DNA of 64,000 nucleotides, taken from contig NZ_JASPJX010000003.1 in NCBI RefSeq assembly GCF_030232585.1, positions 124,001 to 188,000 of the forward strand, written 5' to 3'. Within the stretch, counting starts at the first letter, position 1. Every line of letters starts with the position of its first letter. Below, piece by piece: positions 1 through 6,600 of this stretch. Source of the stretch: Corynebacterium sp. MSK008. GTDB taxonomy: Bacteria > Actinomycetota > Actinomycetes > Mycobacteriales > Mycobacteriaceae. The position numbers and the translations under genes were made by a program. The notes under the pieces were generated by a model. That model saw only the letters and a list, made by a program, of their open reading frames with translations. It did not search any database and was not told the DNA's origin.

Positions 1-2
1 TC

Positions 3-449
3 TACGTCGCCGCCCACCACGGCACCCTCGTCGCCGAGAACGCGTTCGCCGACGCCGACCGGTCCGTCGACTACGCCCGCCTGCCGCGGGTGACGTTCAC
101 CGGGCCCGCGATCGGCGCGGTCGGGATGACCGAGAAGGACGTCCTCGCCGCGGGGATCCGCTGCGACTGCCGCGTCCTGCCCCTGCACCACGTGCCCCGC
201 GCCTTGGTGAACCGCGACACCCGCGGGTTCATCAAGATCGTCGTGAACGCCGAGACGAACGAGATCCTCGGCCTGACCGCCGTCGCCAAGGACGCCGGGG
301 AGCTCGCCGCCGCAGGCGTCCACGTGCTCGGCAGGACCGTCGCCGAGGTCGCCAACGCCTGGGCCCCCTACCTGACCATGGCCGAGGGCATCCGGATCGC
401 CGCGAAGGCCTTCACCACCGACCCGTCGCTGCTGTCGTGCTGCGCATGA
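3..449 (+). CDS. merA: Mercuric reductase MerA, C-terminal part (5' end outside window)
   Basis: This is the end of mercuric reductase, the cytosolic flavoprotein that reduces Hg(II) to volatile Hg(0) with NADPH. The frame is already open at the window edge, so only about 148 residues are visible. They cover the C-terminal interface domain and finish with Leu-Ser-Cys-Cys-Ala. The vicinal cysteine pair at the extreme C-terminus is the family hallmark: it passes Hg(II) to the active site of the partner subunit. The VPRALVNRDTRGF stretch is also typical of MerA. The stop codon overlaps the next ATG as ATGA, which suggests translational coupling inside a mer operon whose regulator would lie to the left. 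Confidence 0.93.
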   Translation, partial: YVAAHHGTLVAENAFADADRSVDYARLPRVTFTGPAIGAVGMTEKDVLAAGIRCDCRVLPLHHVPRALVNRDTRGFIKIVVNAETNEILGLTAVAKDAGELAAAGVHVLGRTVAEVANAWAPYLTMAEGIRIAAKAFTTDPSLLSCCA

Positions 450-796
450 ACGGCAACACAGGCAATCGGGGAGATCTCATCCTGAAGCAGACGATGAGCG
501 CCGATCAGGACCGCGACGAATGGCGCGCCGGTCCCGTCGTCGCTGCAGTGACCGGGCTGCTCTTGCTGGCATGCTGCGCGCTTCCGTCGCTGCTCTGCTG
601 CGGCCTGCCGTTCATCGCGGCGGGCGGAGCACTTGCAGGCGTCGGTGGGCTCCTCGGTAATCCCTGGATCATCGGTGCCGGGACCGCCGTCGTGATGGCC
701 GTCATGGCGGGGATGCTCGTCAGGCTACAGCGACGGCACCGGCGCCGCAGGTCCGGCTGCTGCGAAAATCCTTCGACCGCTGATCGGAACCGGTAG
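446..796 (+). CDS. Small cysteine-rich membrane protein, MerF-like mercury transporter candidate
   Basis: The predicted 116-residue protein has two hydrophobic segments (about residues 29-60 and 70-92). It carries vicinal cysteine pairs in the first segment (LLACC and LLCCG) and another pair in a basic C-terminal tail (SGCCE). MerF, a two-helix Hg(II) importer, has the same layout: one Cys pair in helix 1 and one near the cytosolic C-terminus. The gene directly follows merA, and its ATG overlaps the merA stop codon. An alternative start at 494 would drop only the soluble N-terminus. Mercury transport is inferred from topology and context; I cannot show homology, and the extra Cys pair differs from classical MerF. 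Confidence 0.6.
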   Translation: MNGNTGNRGDLILKQTMSADQDRDEWRAGPVVAAVTGLLLLACCALPSLLCCGLPFIAAGGALAGVGGLLGNPWIIGAGTAVVMAVMAGMLVRLQRRHRRRRSGCCENPSTADRNR

Positions 797-987
797 TTCG
801 AGGGATCCAGCGATCACTGCCACCTACGGAGGCCGCTGAAATCGAAGCCCGACGGGAGAAGGAGGAGCAAAAAGCGTTCGAATCAACCGGTGACGAGGAT
901 AATACTGAGGCTGGATCCCGGCCGTCGCGACGCGGTCTCCGCTTCCGCCGAGACGAGAAAGGGTTGTGGGCACCTAGGCTGGGCGGC
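797..987. other. Unassigned stretch between mer genes and arfB remnant
   Basis: One plus-strand frame, in phase with the following arfB remnant, stays open and would encode a Glu/Lys/Arg-rich peptide (around 838-960). I see no start with a convincing ribosome-binding site and no family I recognise. It may be the tail of another broken gene. Confidence 0.3.
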
Positions 988-1377
988 ATGAACGACCTGA
1001 CCATAGCGCCCGGCCCGGGGATCCCCGACGGTGCGGTCATCGCCGCCGATCTCGCGGAGCGTTTCGCGAAATCGTCGACTCCAGGCGGCCAGGGCGTCAA
1101 CACGGCGGACGGCAAAGTCCAGCTTTCCATCGATGTCGCCGAATGCGCATCGCTTACCGACGCCCAGCGTCACCGTATCTCGCGCAACCTCGAGCACCGC
1201 CTAGACGGCTCCGTCTTTACCGTGACTGCGTCGACTCAGCGGTCTGTGTTTCGCTCCTGGTCCTCTCGCTTGCACCTGCGACACAGCCTCGTGTCCCCGG
1301 GCCGTAGCGTTCGGGGGAGCACAATAGCCCCAGTCCTCATCACGTCCCGGGATCAAAGAGTTCATCGCAGAGGTTAA
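988..1377 (+). pseudogene. arfB: Truncated ArfB/YaeJ-type peptidyl-tRNA hydrolase (GGQ protein)
   Basis: ArfB is a ribosome-rescue factor that enters stalled ribosomes and hydrolyses peptidyl-tRNA through a GGQ motif. The motif is visible here as SSTPGGQGVNTADGKVQL (about residues 30-47), followed by the expected domain up to about residue 87 (TASTQRS, near base 1246). Family members then continue with an Arg/Lys-rich tail that threads into the mRNA channel. In this copy the frame instead runs into unrelated residues to a stop at 1377. The catalytic domain is largely present but the ribosome-binding tail is lost, so I call it a 3'-truncated remnant. The break near 1246 probably marks an old recombination junction. 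Confidence 0.7.
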
Positions 1378-1667
1378 GCACTACACGTTAAATTTGAACT
1401 CGACGGAGTGTCGTCGATAAATAACTATTCGATGCGCAAAGTACAACGAAATACCGCTAGAAACAGACAACATATGGGGGTGCACAGAAACACATATAGG
1501 TTCTGCGGAAAACCTATAGGGTGCGTCGCTAAAAACCGCTGTGCGCGAAAAACATAAAGGGTTTACGGACCCGGTCCCAGACCCCTCAATACTCTGAGCC
1601 GGAAGAATGGAAAGTGGAAGGTTGATGTATCCCCACTATTTATTTTTTCCGTTTTTCGGAGTACATC
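1378..1667. other. A+T-rich intergenic region with CCTATAGG-like motifs, no gene
   Basis: This stretch is clearly more A+T-rich than its surroundings and holds no credible gene. Short related motifs recur (ATATAGG near 1495, CCTATAGGG near 1512, CATAAAGGG near 1553). It could be debris of a plasmid origin; that is speculation from base composition alone. Confidence 0.35.
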
Positions 1668-2099
1668 GGGAGCTACAACTGCGGACCAGCTCTGTGTGAA
1701 CTAGATGAGAAGGCGCAGCAGCGAATCATCGACGCTGGACAGTTGGTGCTGCGGGCACGCGAGCGGCACCCCCAGCGGTCACTCGCGGAGCACTACAACC
1801 CGTTATCGATGAACCCAATTCTGCTCAAGGCCCACAACAACTTGGACCGGGAAGTCGATAAGGCTTTCGATGTGGCACGCAAACTCACCAACGAGCGCCA
1901 GCGCCAGGAGCTACTGTTCGCCAGCTACGGGGAGTTGGCGAGGGGCTATGTCTCCTCGCTTTCATCAAAATCGAAACCACCAGCAGGGTCGTTCCCCGTG
2001 CGGGTGATTTTGATCGGTCCCGCTGCTGGGTGTAGAACCCTGTCGCTGGCAACGCCGGGAACTATGACTGTGCCCGACGAGAACACGTCACTGCCATAA
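1668..2099 (+). pseudogene. 3' remnant of a large class I SAM-dependent DNA methyltransferase
   Basis: The frame has no start codon in context and is open upstream of 1668. The peptide coded from about 1692 to 1940 contains LAEHYNPLSM, followed by a KAHNNLDREVDKAF-like segment and RQELLF. That pattern matches the extreme C-terminus of the large DNA methyltransferases found in type IIG, MmeI-like and DISARM-like defence systems. No catalytic NPPY-type motif is present, so this is only the tail of a lost gene. After about 1941 the frame continues into unrelated sequence to 2099. It lies between the arfB remnant and the erm(X) module, consistent with repeated insertion and deletion here. Confidence 0.55.
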
Positions 2100-2160
2100 C
2101 GCGGCTCACGGTAGACGAACATGGGTCGTTCACTACTACTGGTGGATTTCGGTTTTGGTG
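1962..2160. repeat. Imperfect inverted repeats downstream of erm(X)
   Basis: A segment at 1963-1986 recurs as an imperfect inverted copy near 2136-2160, and a shorter exact pair, ATCAAAATC and GATTTTGAT, lies at about 1964-1972 and 2006-2014. They sit just beyond the 3' end of erm(X), which runs towards them, so they may act as a transcription terminator or mark the edge of the resistance module. Confidence 0.35.
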
Positions 2161-2169
2161 GTGGGGGGA

Positions 2170-3024
2170 TTACCGCCGCCGGCCTCGATTTTTCCGTTGA
2201 GGAGGGCGTTGACTACTTCCCGATTGTGAAATGGGCCGATGGCGCGGTGAAGAGGAACCAGTCACCTGGAAGAGATCGATCCAGTCGCTGGTGTGCAATC
2301 TGGGAGGTAGGGTTGCGGGGTCGATTCCTCGCGAGCGCAACCATGATTGTGTCTCTGAACGTGATGAAAACAACCCTGCCCTTCGGAGAATTTCCCCTAT
2401 CCCGCGTCCCCGGGCGGTGAAAACGGTGTGCACCATCGCCTGAAAGGCTTTGCGTTGCTCTATCGGGATCTTCGGGTCACCCACCCGGCGGATCACTAAG
2501 ATCCCCCCGTCAACGTTTGGCTGTGGCCGGAAAGCAGACCTTGGTACTCGGGAACCAAGGTGAAACGTGAACCATGGGGACCACTGAGCTGTCATCATCG
2601 TGCTTGCACCTACCCCGGCCCGGCGGCGAGCGACTTCCCACTGCATGAGGAGTACAGCGGCAGTCCATGCCGGCGCATGCAACAACTTTCGAAGAATGGC
2701 AGTGGTGAGGTGAAAGGGAATGTTTCCCACAATGACGCAGGGAGTGGCGGGTAACGGGAAGTTGAGGAAATCATCATGGACCACTTCGACCGACGCCGAG
2801 GCGGTCTTTTTTGTGAGTTTGGCAGCTAGTTTTGCGTCTACCTCAACTGCCGTTATTGCCCTCCCCAAGTGGGATATCGGGTGAGTGAGGGCACCGCTTC
2901 CTGGCCCGATCTCAATGATGGGGCCGGAGGTTTGTTTTACAAGATCGACGATGGAGTTGATGATCTTGTGGTCTGTGAGAAAATTTTGGCCATGTTCGTG
3001 ACGGCCGTATCCGTATGTAGACAT
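2170..3024 (-). CDS. erm(X): 23S rRNA adenine N6-methyltransferase Erm(X), MLS(B) resistance
   Basis: Erm enzymes dimethylate A2058 of 23S rRNA using SAM and so confer macrolide, lincosamide and streptogramin B resistance. The protein has 284 residues, the expected Erm(X) length, with the start chosen at the Met of MSTYGYGRHEHGQNF. The SAM-binding motif GPGSG lies at about residues 40-44, and the catalytic NIPF motif, which stacks on the target adenine, at 101-104. The tail is strongly basic (QRKNRGRRR). Upstream on the same strand are a short leader peptide and hairpins, so translation is probably drug-inducible. Erm(X) is the usual erm gene of corynebacteria and is normally carried on plasmids or transposons. 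Confidence 0.96.
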   Translation of the reverse strand: MSTYGYGRHEHGQNFLTDHKIINSIVDLVKQTSGPIIEIGPGSGALTHPISHLGRAITAVEVDAKLAAKLTKKTASASVEVVHDDFLNFPLPATPCVIVGNIPFHLTTAILRKLLHAPAWTAAVLLMQWEVARRRAGVGASTMMTAQWSPWFTFHLGSRVPRSAFRPQPNVDGGILVIRRVGDPKIPIEQRKAFQAMVHTVFTARGRGIGEILRRAGLFSSRSETQSWLRSRGIDPATLPPRLHTSDWIDLFQVTGSSSPRHRPISQSGSSQRPPQRKNRGRRR

Positions 3025-3125
3025 CAGGTGTGCTCCGTGGAGTTGAAACGGAGCCGGGCATGGCAAATGGCCGCCCGGCTAAAGGACCGGAGCGGTTTCT
3101 AACCTGCGGGAGGGAGAAAACCGCC
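3025..3125 (-). promoter_or_regulatory. erm(X) attenuator region between leader peptide and gene
   Basis: The roughly 100 bases between the leader peptide and erm(X) hold alternative inverted repeats. GCCGGGC pairs with GCCCGGC around 3055-3081, and an AGCGGTTT/AAACCG pair lies around 3093-3124, reaching the end of the leader. This is the arrangement expected for ribosome-stalling control, where an antibiotic-stalled ribosome on the leader frees the start of erm(X). Confidence 0.6.
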
Positions 3126-3173
3126 TTAGCGGCTGGTGAGCGGCCGCATGAAAACGGAACCTGAAATCAACAT
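3126..3173 (-). CDS. erm(X) leader peptide (15 residues)
   Basis: The short gene encodes MLISGSVFMRPLTSR and ends 101 bases before the erm(X) start. Its position and length fit the stalling leader peptides of inducible erm genes, on which a macrolide-bound ribosome pauses and remodels the mRNA hairpins. I see no clear Shine-Dalgarno sequence, and the predicted -10 box lies only six bases before the ATG, so the message may be leaderless. Confidence 0.65.
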   Translation of the reverse strand: MLISGSVFMRPLTSR

Positions 3174-3179
3174 GGGCCT

Positions 3180-3209
3180 ATCGTATCCAATTAATTTCGC
3201 AGGGTCCAA
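3180..3209 (-). promoter_or_regulatory. Predicted erm(X) promoter
   Basis: On the minus strand TTGGAC (3204-3209) and TACGAT (3180-3185) are separated by 18 bases, a good match to a housekeeping sigma factor promoter. Transcription would begin at or next to the leader-peptide ATG at 3173. Confidence 0.55.
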
Positions 3210-3700
3210 TACGGTGAGAAAGAAGACAACCGCACCGCAACAGTGCAAGACCTCTCTGGATTGGAATTTAATTGAACATGGGTTTGGGGTACGACGCGCC
3301 CTACTCGGAGTGGCACGGACACTACGGCTGCGCGCCCACACACAACAGTAAAGAGCTCGGCAATGCACAGACACGTAACGAGAGCGCCACAAATGTATGT
3401 ACGTTTAAGTTACAGCATCGACACCGACGCTCCACATGGAGGGACGGCCGCAGCCCTGCAGCAAGCACACGGCAGGGTGTCTGCTTCGGGCGACGTGAAA
3501 TTACGCAGAAAAATACGAAACACATCACCGCAGGTCACGGTAGGTATTTGCGGGTCATTTCGTAATCTCGTAAACGAAAAGAACAAAACTACGAAACACA
3601 GAAACATACGTTGAGCAGCGTAAATGGTTTTCGTTTCGTAATTTTTCCACTTTTTGAAGAAAATCTAAATAAGAAGAGACACCTTGATTGCGATTGTGTC
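3210..3700. other. Non-coding approach to the tandem repeats, with degenerate ACGAAAC motifs
   Basis: I find no credible gene here. From about 3499 the motifs found in the 367-bp repeats already appear in diverged form, for example ATACGAAAC, TTTCGTAAT, CTACGAAAC and GTTTCGTAA between 3510 and 3645. This looks like an older, decayed copy of the repeat. Confidence 0.5.
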
Positions 3701-3702
3701 CC

Positions 3703-4800
3703 GTGTCACATAGCTGCAACCCCTGCAGCGTGCCCTCAACGAGGACGCTCTGCGTCGTAGACATGTGCCTGCAATGCGTGTCTGTGTCTCTCTCTTAAAA
3801 GGTTTGGGTCGAAATACCGCAAAATTACGAAACACCGCCGAAATGTGACGTGTCTATGCAGGTCACAGCGTTATCGCGTGTTTCGTAGTTTTGTTCTTTT
3901 CGTTTGCGGAAATCACGAAACCGCAGGTAGAGCGTTTCGTAATTTTTTCGTATTTTGATCGGCAAATTACGAAACGAGGTCAAAACTACGAAACGAACAC
4001 ACAACACCTGTGTTGCGTGTCACACAACGGCGCGCCACGGACGTGTTGCAGCGTGGCAGTATCCCGGCCGTGTCACATAGCCGCAACCCCTGCAGCGTGC
4101 CCTCAACGAGGACGCTCTGTGTCGTAGACATGTGCCTGCAATGCGTGTCTGTGTCTCTCTCTTAAAAGGTTTGGGTCGAAATACCGCAAAATTACGAAAC
4201 ACCGCCGAAATGTGACGTGTCTATGCAGGTCACAGCGTTATCGCGTGTTTCGTAGTTTTGTTCTTTTCGTTTGCGGAAATCACGAAACCGCAGGTAGAGC
4301 GTTTCGTAATTTTTTCGTATTTTGATCGGCAAATTACGAAACGAGGTCAAAACTACGAAACGAGCGCGCTACAGACGTGTCACAGGTCATAAAAAGGCGC
4401 GCCCCTTGCGTGTCACCGTGACGCAGCATCCCGGCCGTGTCACATAGCTACAACCCCTGCAGCGTGCCCTCAATGAGGACGGTCTATGTCGTAGACATGT
4501 GCCCGTAATGTGTGTCTGTGTCTCTCCCTTAAAAGGTTTGGGTCGAAATGCCGCAAAATTACGAAACATCCCCGAAATGTGACGTGTCTGTGCAGGTCAC
4601 AGCGTTATCGCGTGTTTCGTAATTTGGTTTTCCGATTTTCGTAGTTCTACGAAACCGCAGGTAGAGCGTTTCGTAATTTTTTCGTATTTTGATCGGCAAA
4701 TTACGAAACGAGGTCAAAACTACGAAACGAGCACACTATAGACGTGTCACAGGTCACAAAAAGGCGCGCCCCTTGCGTGTCACCATGCCGCCACACAACA
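3703..4800. repeat. Three tandem ~367-bp repeats carrying ACGAAAC iterons
   Basis: Units begin at 3703, 4070 and 4437. Three independent anchors (the unit start, GGTTTGGGTC and GATCGGCAAA) each recur at exactly 367-bp spacing. Within each unit about six copies of a motif close to WTWACGAAAC occur in both orientations (for example AATTACGAAAC, GTTTCGTAG, TCACGAAAC, GTTTCGTAA). The unit cores are almost identical, while the final ~75 bases diverge more, especially in the first copy. Repeated short motifs in an A+T-rich setting beside plasmid genes suggest binding sites for a replication initiator, a partition protein or the nearby HTH protein. No long gene is encoded. Confidence 0.85.
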
Positions 4801-4869
4801 GCTGCCCCACCACAACACCCCAGCCGTGCCACGTGGCGTGTAGAAACGTGCTCGGTTCGATTCGTAAAG

Positions 4870-5190
4870 ATTAGGTCGCAGGCTATTGTGCGCGACGCAT
4901 AAGTTCCGTACGATGGCCCCCAGACCGTATGTGGCGTTTTAATTCGTTTTTGGTTTAGCCAGCCGCATACGGGGGATAACCCCGAGGATAATTCATAAAG
5001 AGACAGCCTCTCGACCGTGATAGGCGCGGTTCCTCCGACGAGATAGACCGGTCGGCAACGGCATTGCCAACCACAAAAGCGGTCAGGTAGGGAGTAAGCG
5101 CTCCCGTAAAGCGATGGGACGGCAGACCACCGTTCTAGCGAGTTGAGCACGGCACTCCAAGCCGCCTGAATAGCAAGCCGGTAAAGCACC
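4870..5190 (+). other. Possible structured RNA leader upstream of the HTH gene
   Basis: This 320-base stretch has no gene but several strong local hairpins, such as GGCAA-CGGCA-TTGCC near 5056-5070 and GGGAG-TAAGC-GCTCCC near 5091-5106. It runs directly into the terminator-like hairpin before the HTH gene. A long structured 5' leader or a separate small RNA is possible; I do not recognise a known RNA family. Confidence 0.4.
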
Positions 5191-5191
5191 C

Positions 5192-5228
5192 CGCTCCGGG
5201 ACAGATCAATCTGCCCAGGAGCGTTTTT
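5192..5228 (+). terminator. Terminator-like hairpin that overlaps the ribosome-binding site of the HTH gene
   Basis: CGCTCC (5192-5197) pairs with GGAGCG (5218-5223), with further pairing inside (CAGAT with ATCTG). The stem is followed by TTTTT (5224-5228), and the next gene's ATG is at 5231. The right arm contains the only Shine-Dalgarno-like AGGAG, so the same fold would stop transcription and hide the ribosome-binding site. Confidence 0.65.
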
Positions 5229-5230
5229 CT

Positions 5231-5539
5231 ATGTCCGAAAAGGACACGACTACCGCCGTCGCGCCACGCTTTTACACGCTGCAGGAACTCGCCGATCTCG
5301 GCGTCGGCTCCGAGTCCACGTTGCGAAAAGCTATTAAAGAGGGCCGTCTTTCATTCCACCGTTTCGGCACCGCCTATCGGATTCGCCAAGACGATCTCGA
5401 CGCCTACCTCACGGCCGCACGCCGCCCTGCCCCGCAGCTATTCGACGGCTTCGTCGATGCCGTCGTGAATGCAGCGCCCCAACTGACAGATGAGCAGCGA
5501 CAGCAACTCGTCACGGTGCTGGGCGGTGTGAAGCACTAA
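5231..5539 (+). CDS. Excisionase/AlpA-like helix-turn-helix DNA-binding protein
   Basis: The protein has 102 residues. Residues 14-60 (FYTLQELADLGVG, then STLRKAIKEGRL and YRIRQDDLDAYL) match the winged MerR-like helix-turn-helix of excisionases and plasmid or phage accessory DNA-binding proteins. The remaining C-terminus (about 65-102) is probably for oligomerisation. The start at 5231 follows AGGAG, but that site is buried in a terminator-like hairpin, so expression looks conditional. It lies next to the 367-bp iteron array and is a reasonable candidate for the protein that binds it; this is inference. Possible roles are excision, partition or copy control. Confidence 0.8.
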   Translation: MSEKDTTTAVAPRFYTLQELADLGVGSESTLRKAIKEGRLSFHRFGTAYRIRQDDLDAYLTAARRPAPQLFDGFVDAVVNAAPQLTDEQRQQLVTVLGGVKH

Positions 5540-5710
5540 TGCGGACAAACCCGCCTACGACGAGATCCCGCCGCTTAGCTCAGCTAGCCAGGCTGGGTCT
5601 TGAACTGAGTGCGAGGGCTGATGGGTGATGGCCGTGCTACTACACACGCGCGCTCCACCGTCGTGCCCCGAGCCCAAACAAAGAATTCACTCAATCAAGG
5701 AGAACAAACC
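5540..5710. other. Intergenic spacer, no feature recognised
   Basis: The 170 bases between the HTH gene and the next small gene hold no convincing gene, terminator or repeat. The only clear signal is the AAGGAG at about 5698-5703 that serves the downstream start. Confidence 0.5.
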
Positions 5711-6010
5711 ATGTCTTTCAGAGACGATTACGCAGCCGCGCTCCGCGATGAGCAGCGAGCAAAAGATACCGTGAACGAGGCGCGCCGTGCACACAAAGCG
5801 ACAAAGGAGCGCCTTGCGCAGTTGCGCAAGTATGCCGAAGAGTTCGAGGTGAATCTCGACGGTGACAAGTCCGCCAGCACCGAAGGGGACGGTGACAAGT
5901 CCGCCAGCACCGAAGGGGACAGCGATACACCTGAGAACGGTGACGGCGACACGCCTGAGAGCACCGAGGGCAGTAAGCCGAAGCGGCATCTAGAAGTTGT
6001 ACCCGACTAA
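5711..6010 (+). CDS. Small acidic hypothetical protein with tandem GDKSASTEGD repeats
   Basis: The 99-residue protein starts at an ATG eight bases after a strong AAGGAG. Residues 5-50 are charged and predicted helical, probably a short coiled coil. The rest is an acidic, disordered tail in which GDKSASTEGD occurs twice. The DNA shows a perfect 30-bp tandem duplication at 5861-5890 and 5891-5920. A rho-independent terminator follows. I recognise no family; the context suggests a plasmid accessory protein. The translation signals are good, so I believe it is a real gene. Confidence 0.7.
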   Translation: MSFRDDYAAALRDEQRAKDTVNEARRAHKATKERLAQLRKYAEEFEVNLDGDKSASTEGDGDKSASTEGDSDTPENGDGDTPESTEGSKPKRHLEVVPD

Positions 6011-6097
6011 CCCTTTAGCCGTACACGCAATCACCTCATGTGTGTACGGCCACGCGGCGTGACGACGTACAGCCGTCACGTTTGATGTCGCCACACA

Positions 6098-6121
6098 CCC
6101 CGCTCGCAAGGGCGGGGTTTT
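6098..6121 (+). terminator. Rho-independent terminator after the small acidic protein gene
   Basis: CCCCGC (6098-6103) and GCGGGG (6112-6117) form a stem followed by TTTT, with weaker outer pairing between ACAC and GTGT flanks. Confidence 0.75.
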
Positions 6122-6485
6122 CGCGTGTGTGCGGGTGGCTGCGGCACCGCTACACGTGACACTGTCACGATGCTTGCGCCGGTATCGGCGACGGGGCATA
6201 TACACGTCTGCCCCGTCGCCTGGATCATCCGCCACATGGCTGGCGGTATGTCGCGCTGCTGTTATGCGCGGTTCTGGCCGGCATAGTCTTGTGTGGACTT
6301 GAAATATGCCGAAGACGGGGCCGTGGGTGCAGCAAAGACAGCAGCGTGGACAGAGCAGATTTCAGCAGCTGTGCTGCTGAAGATGCAACCGCGACGGCAG
6401 ATGACATGCGGCGGACGCCGCATAATGGACGCGTCGTGAGATACGCCAATATCCATCTCGGCAGGCTTGCCGTGATGGAGCGTTT
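6122..6485. other. Non-coding stretch, nothing recognised
   Basis: No credible gene, repeat or promoter is visible between the terminator at 6121 and the long hairpin at 6486. Short frames on both strands lack start signals and recognisable content. Confidence 0.4.
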
Positions 6486-6595
6486 CGTGATGACCCAAAC
6501 ACGACACATCGATGCTGGCATATCCGAATACATATCGACGGGATATATCGGATTGCCAGCATCGATGTGTCGTGACGTAAAGCATGGGTCATCAC
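6486..6595. repeat. Long near-perfect 110-bp inverted repeat (cruciform-capable)
   Basis: Outer arms GTGATGACCCA (6486-6496) and TGGGTCATCAC (6585-6595) enclose perfect 20-base arms at 6501-6520 and 6554-6573. Inside them, ATCCGA pairs with TCGGAT after a one-base bulge. No T-run follows, so it is not a typical terminator. Candidates are a replication or transfer origin, a single-strand origin, or a transposon-end remnant. Confidence 0.8.
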
Positions 6596-6600
6596 ACAAG

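Noticed and set aside
1378..1667. Replication origin of a plasmid
   Set aside because: A+T richness and CCTATAGG-like motifs are suggestive, but there is no rep gene or clear iteron array here, so I kept it only as an unassigned region.
3703..4800. CRISPR array
   Set aside because: The repeats are 367 bp long with no short spacers and no cas genes, so this is a tandem repeat and not CRISPR.
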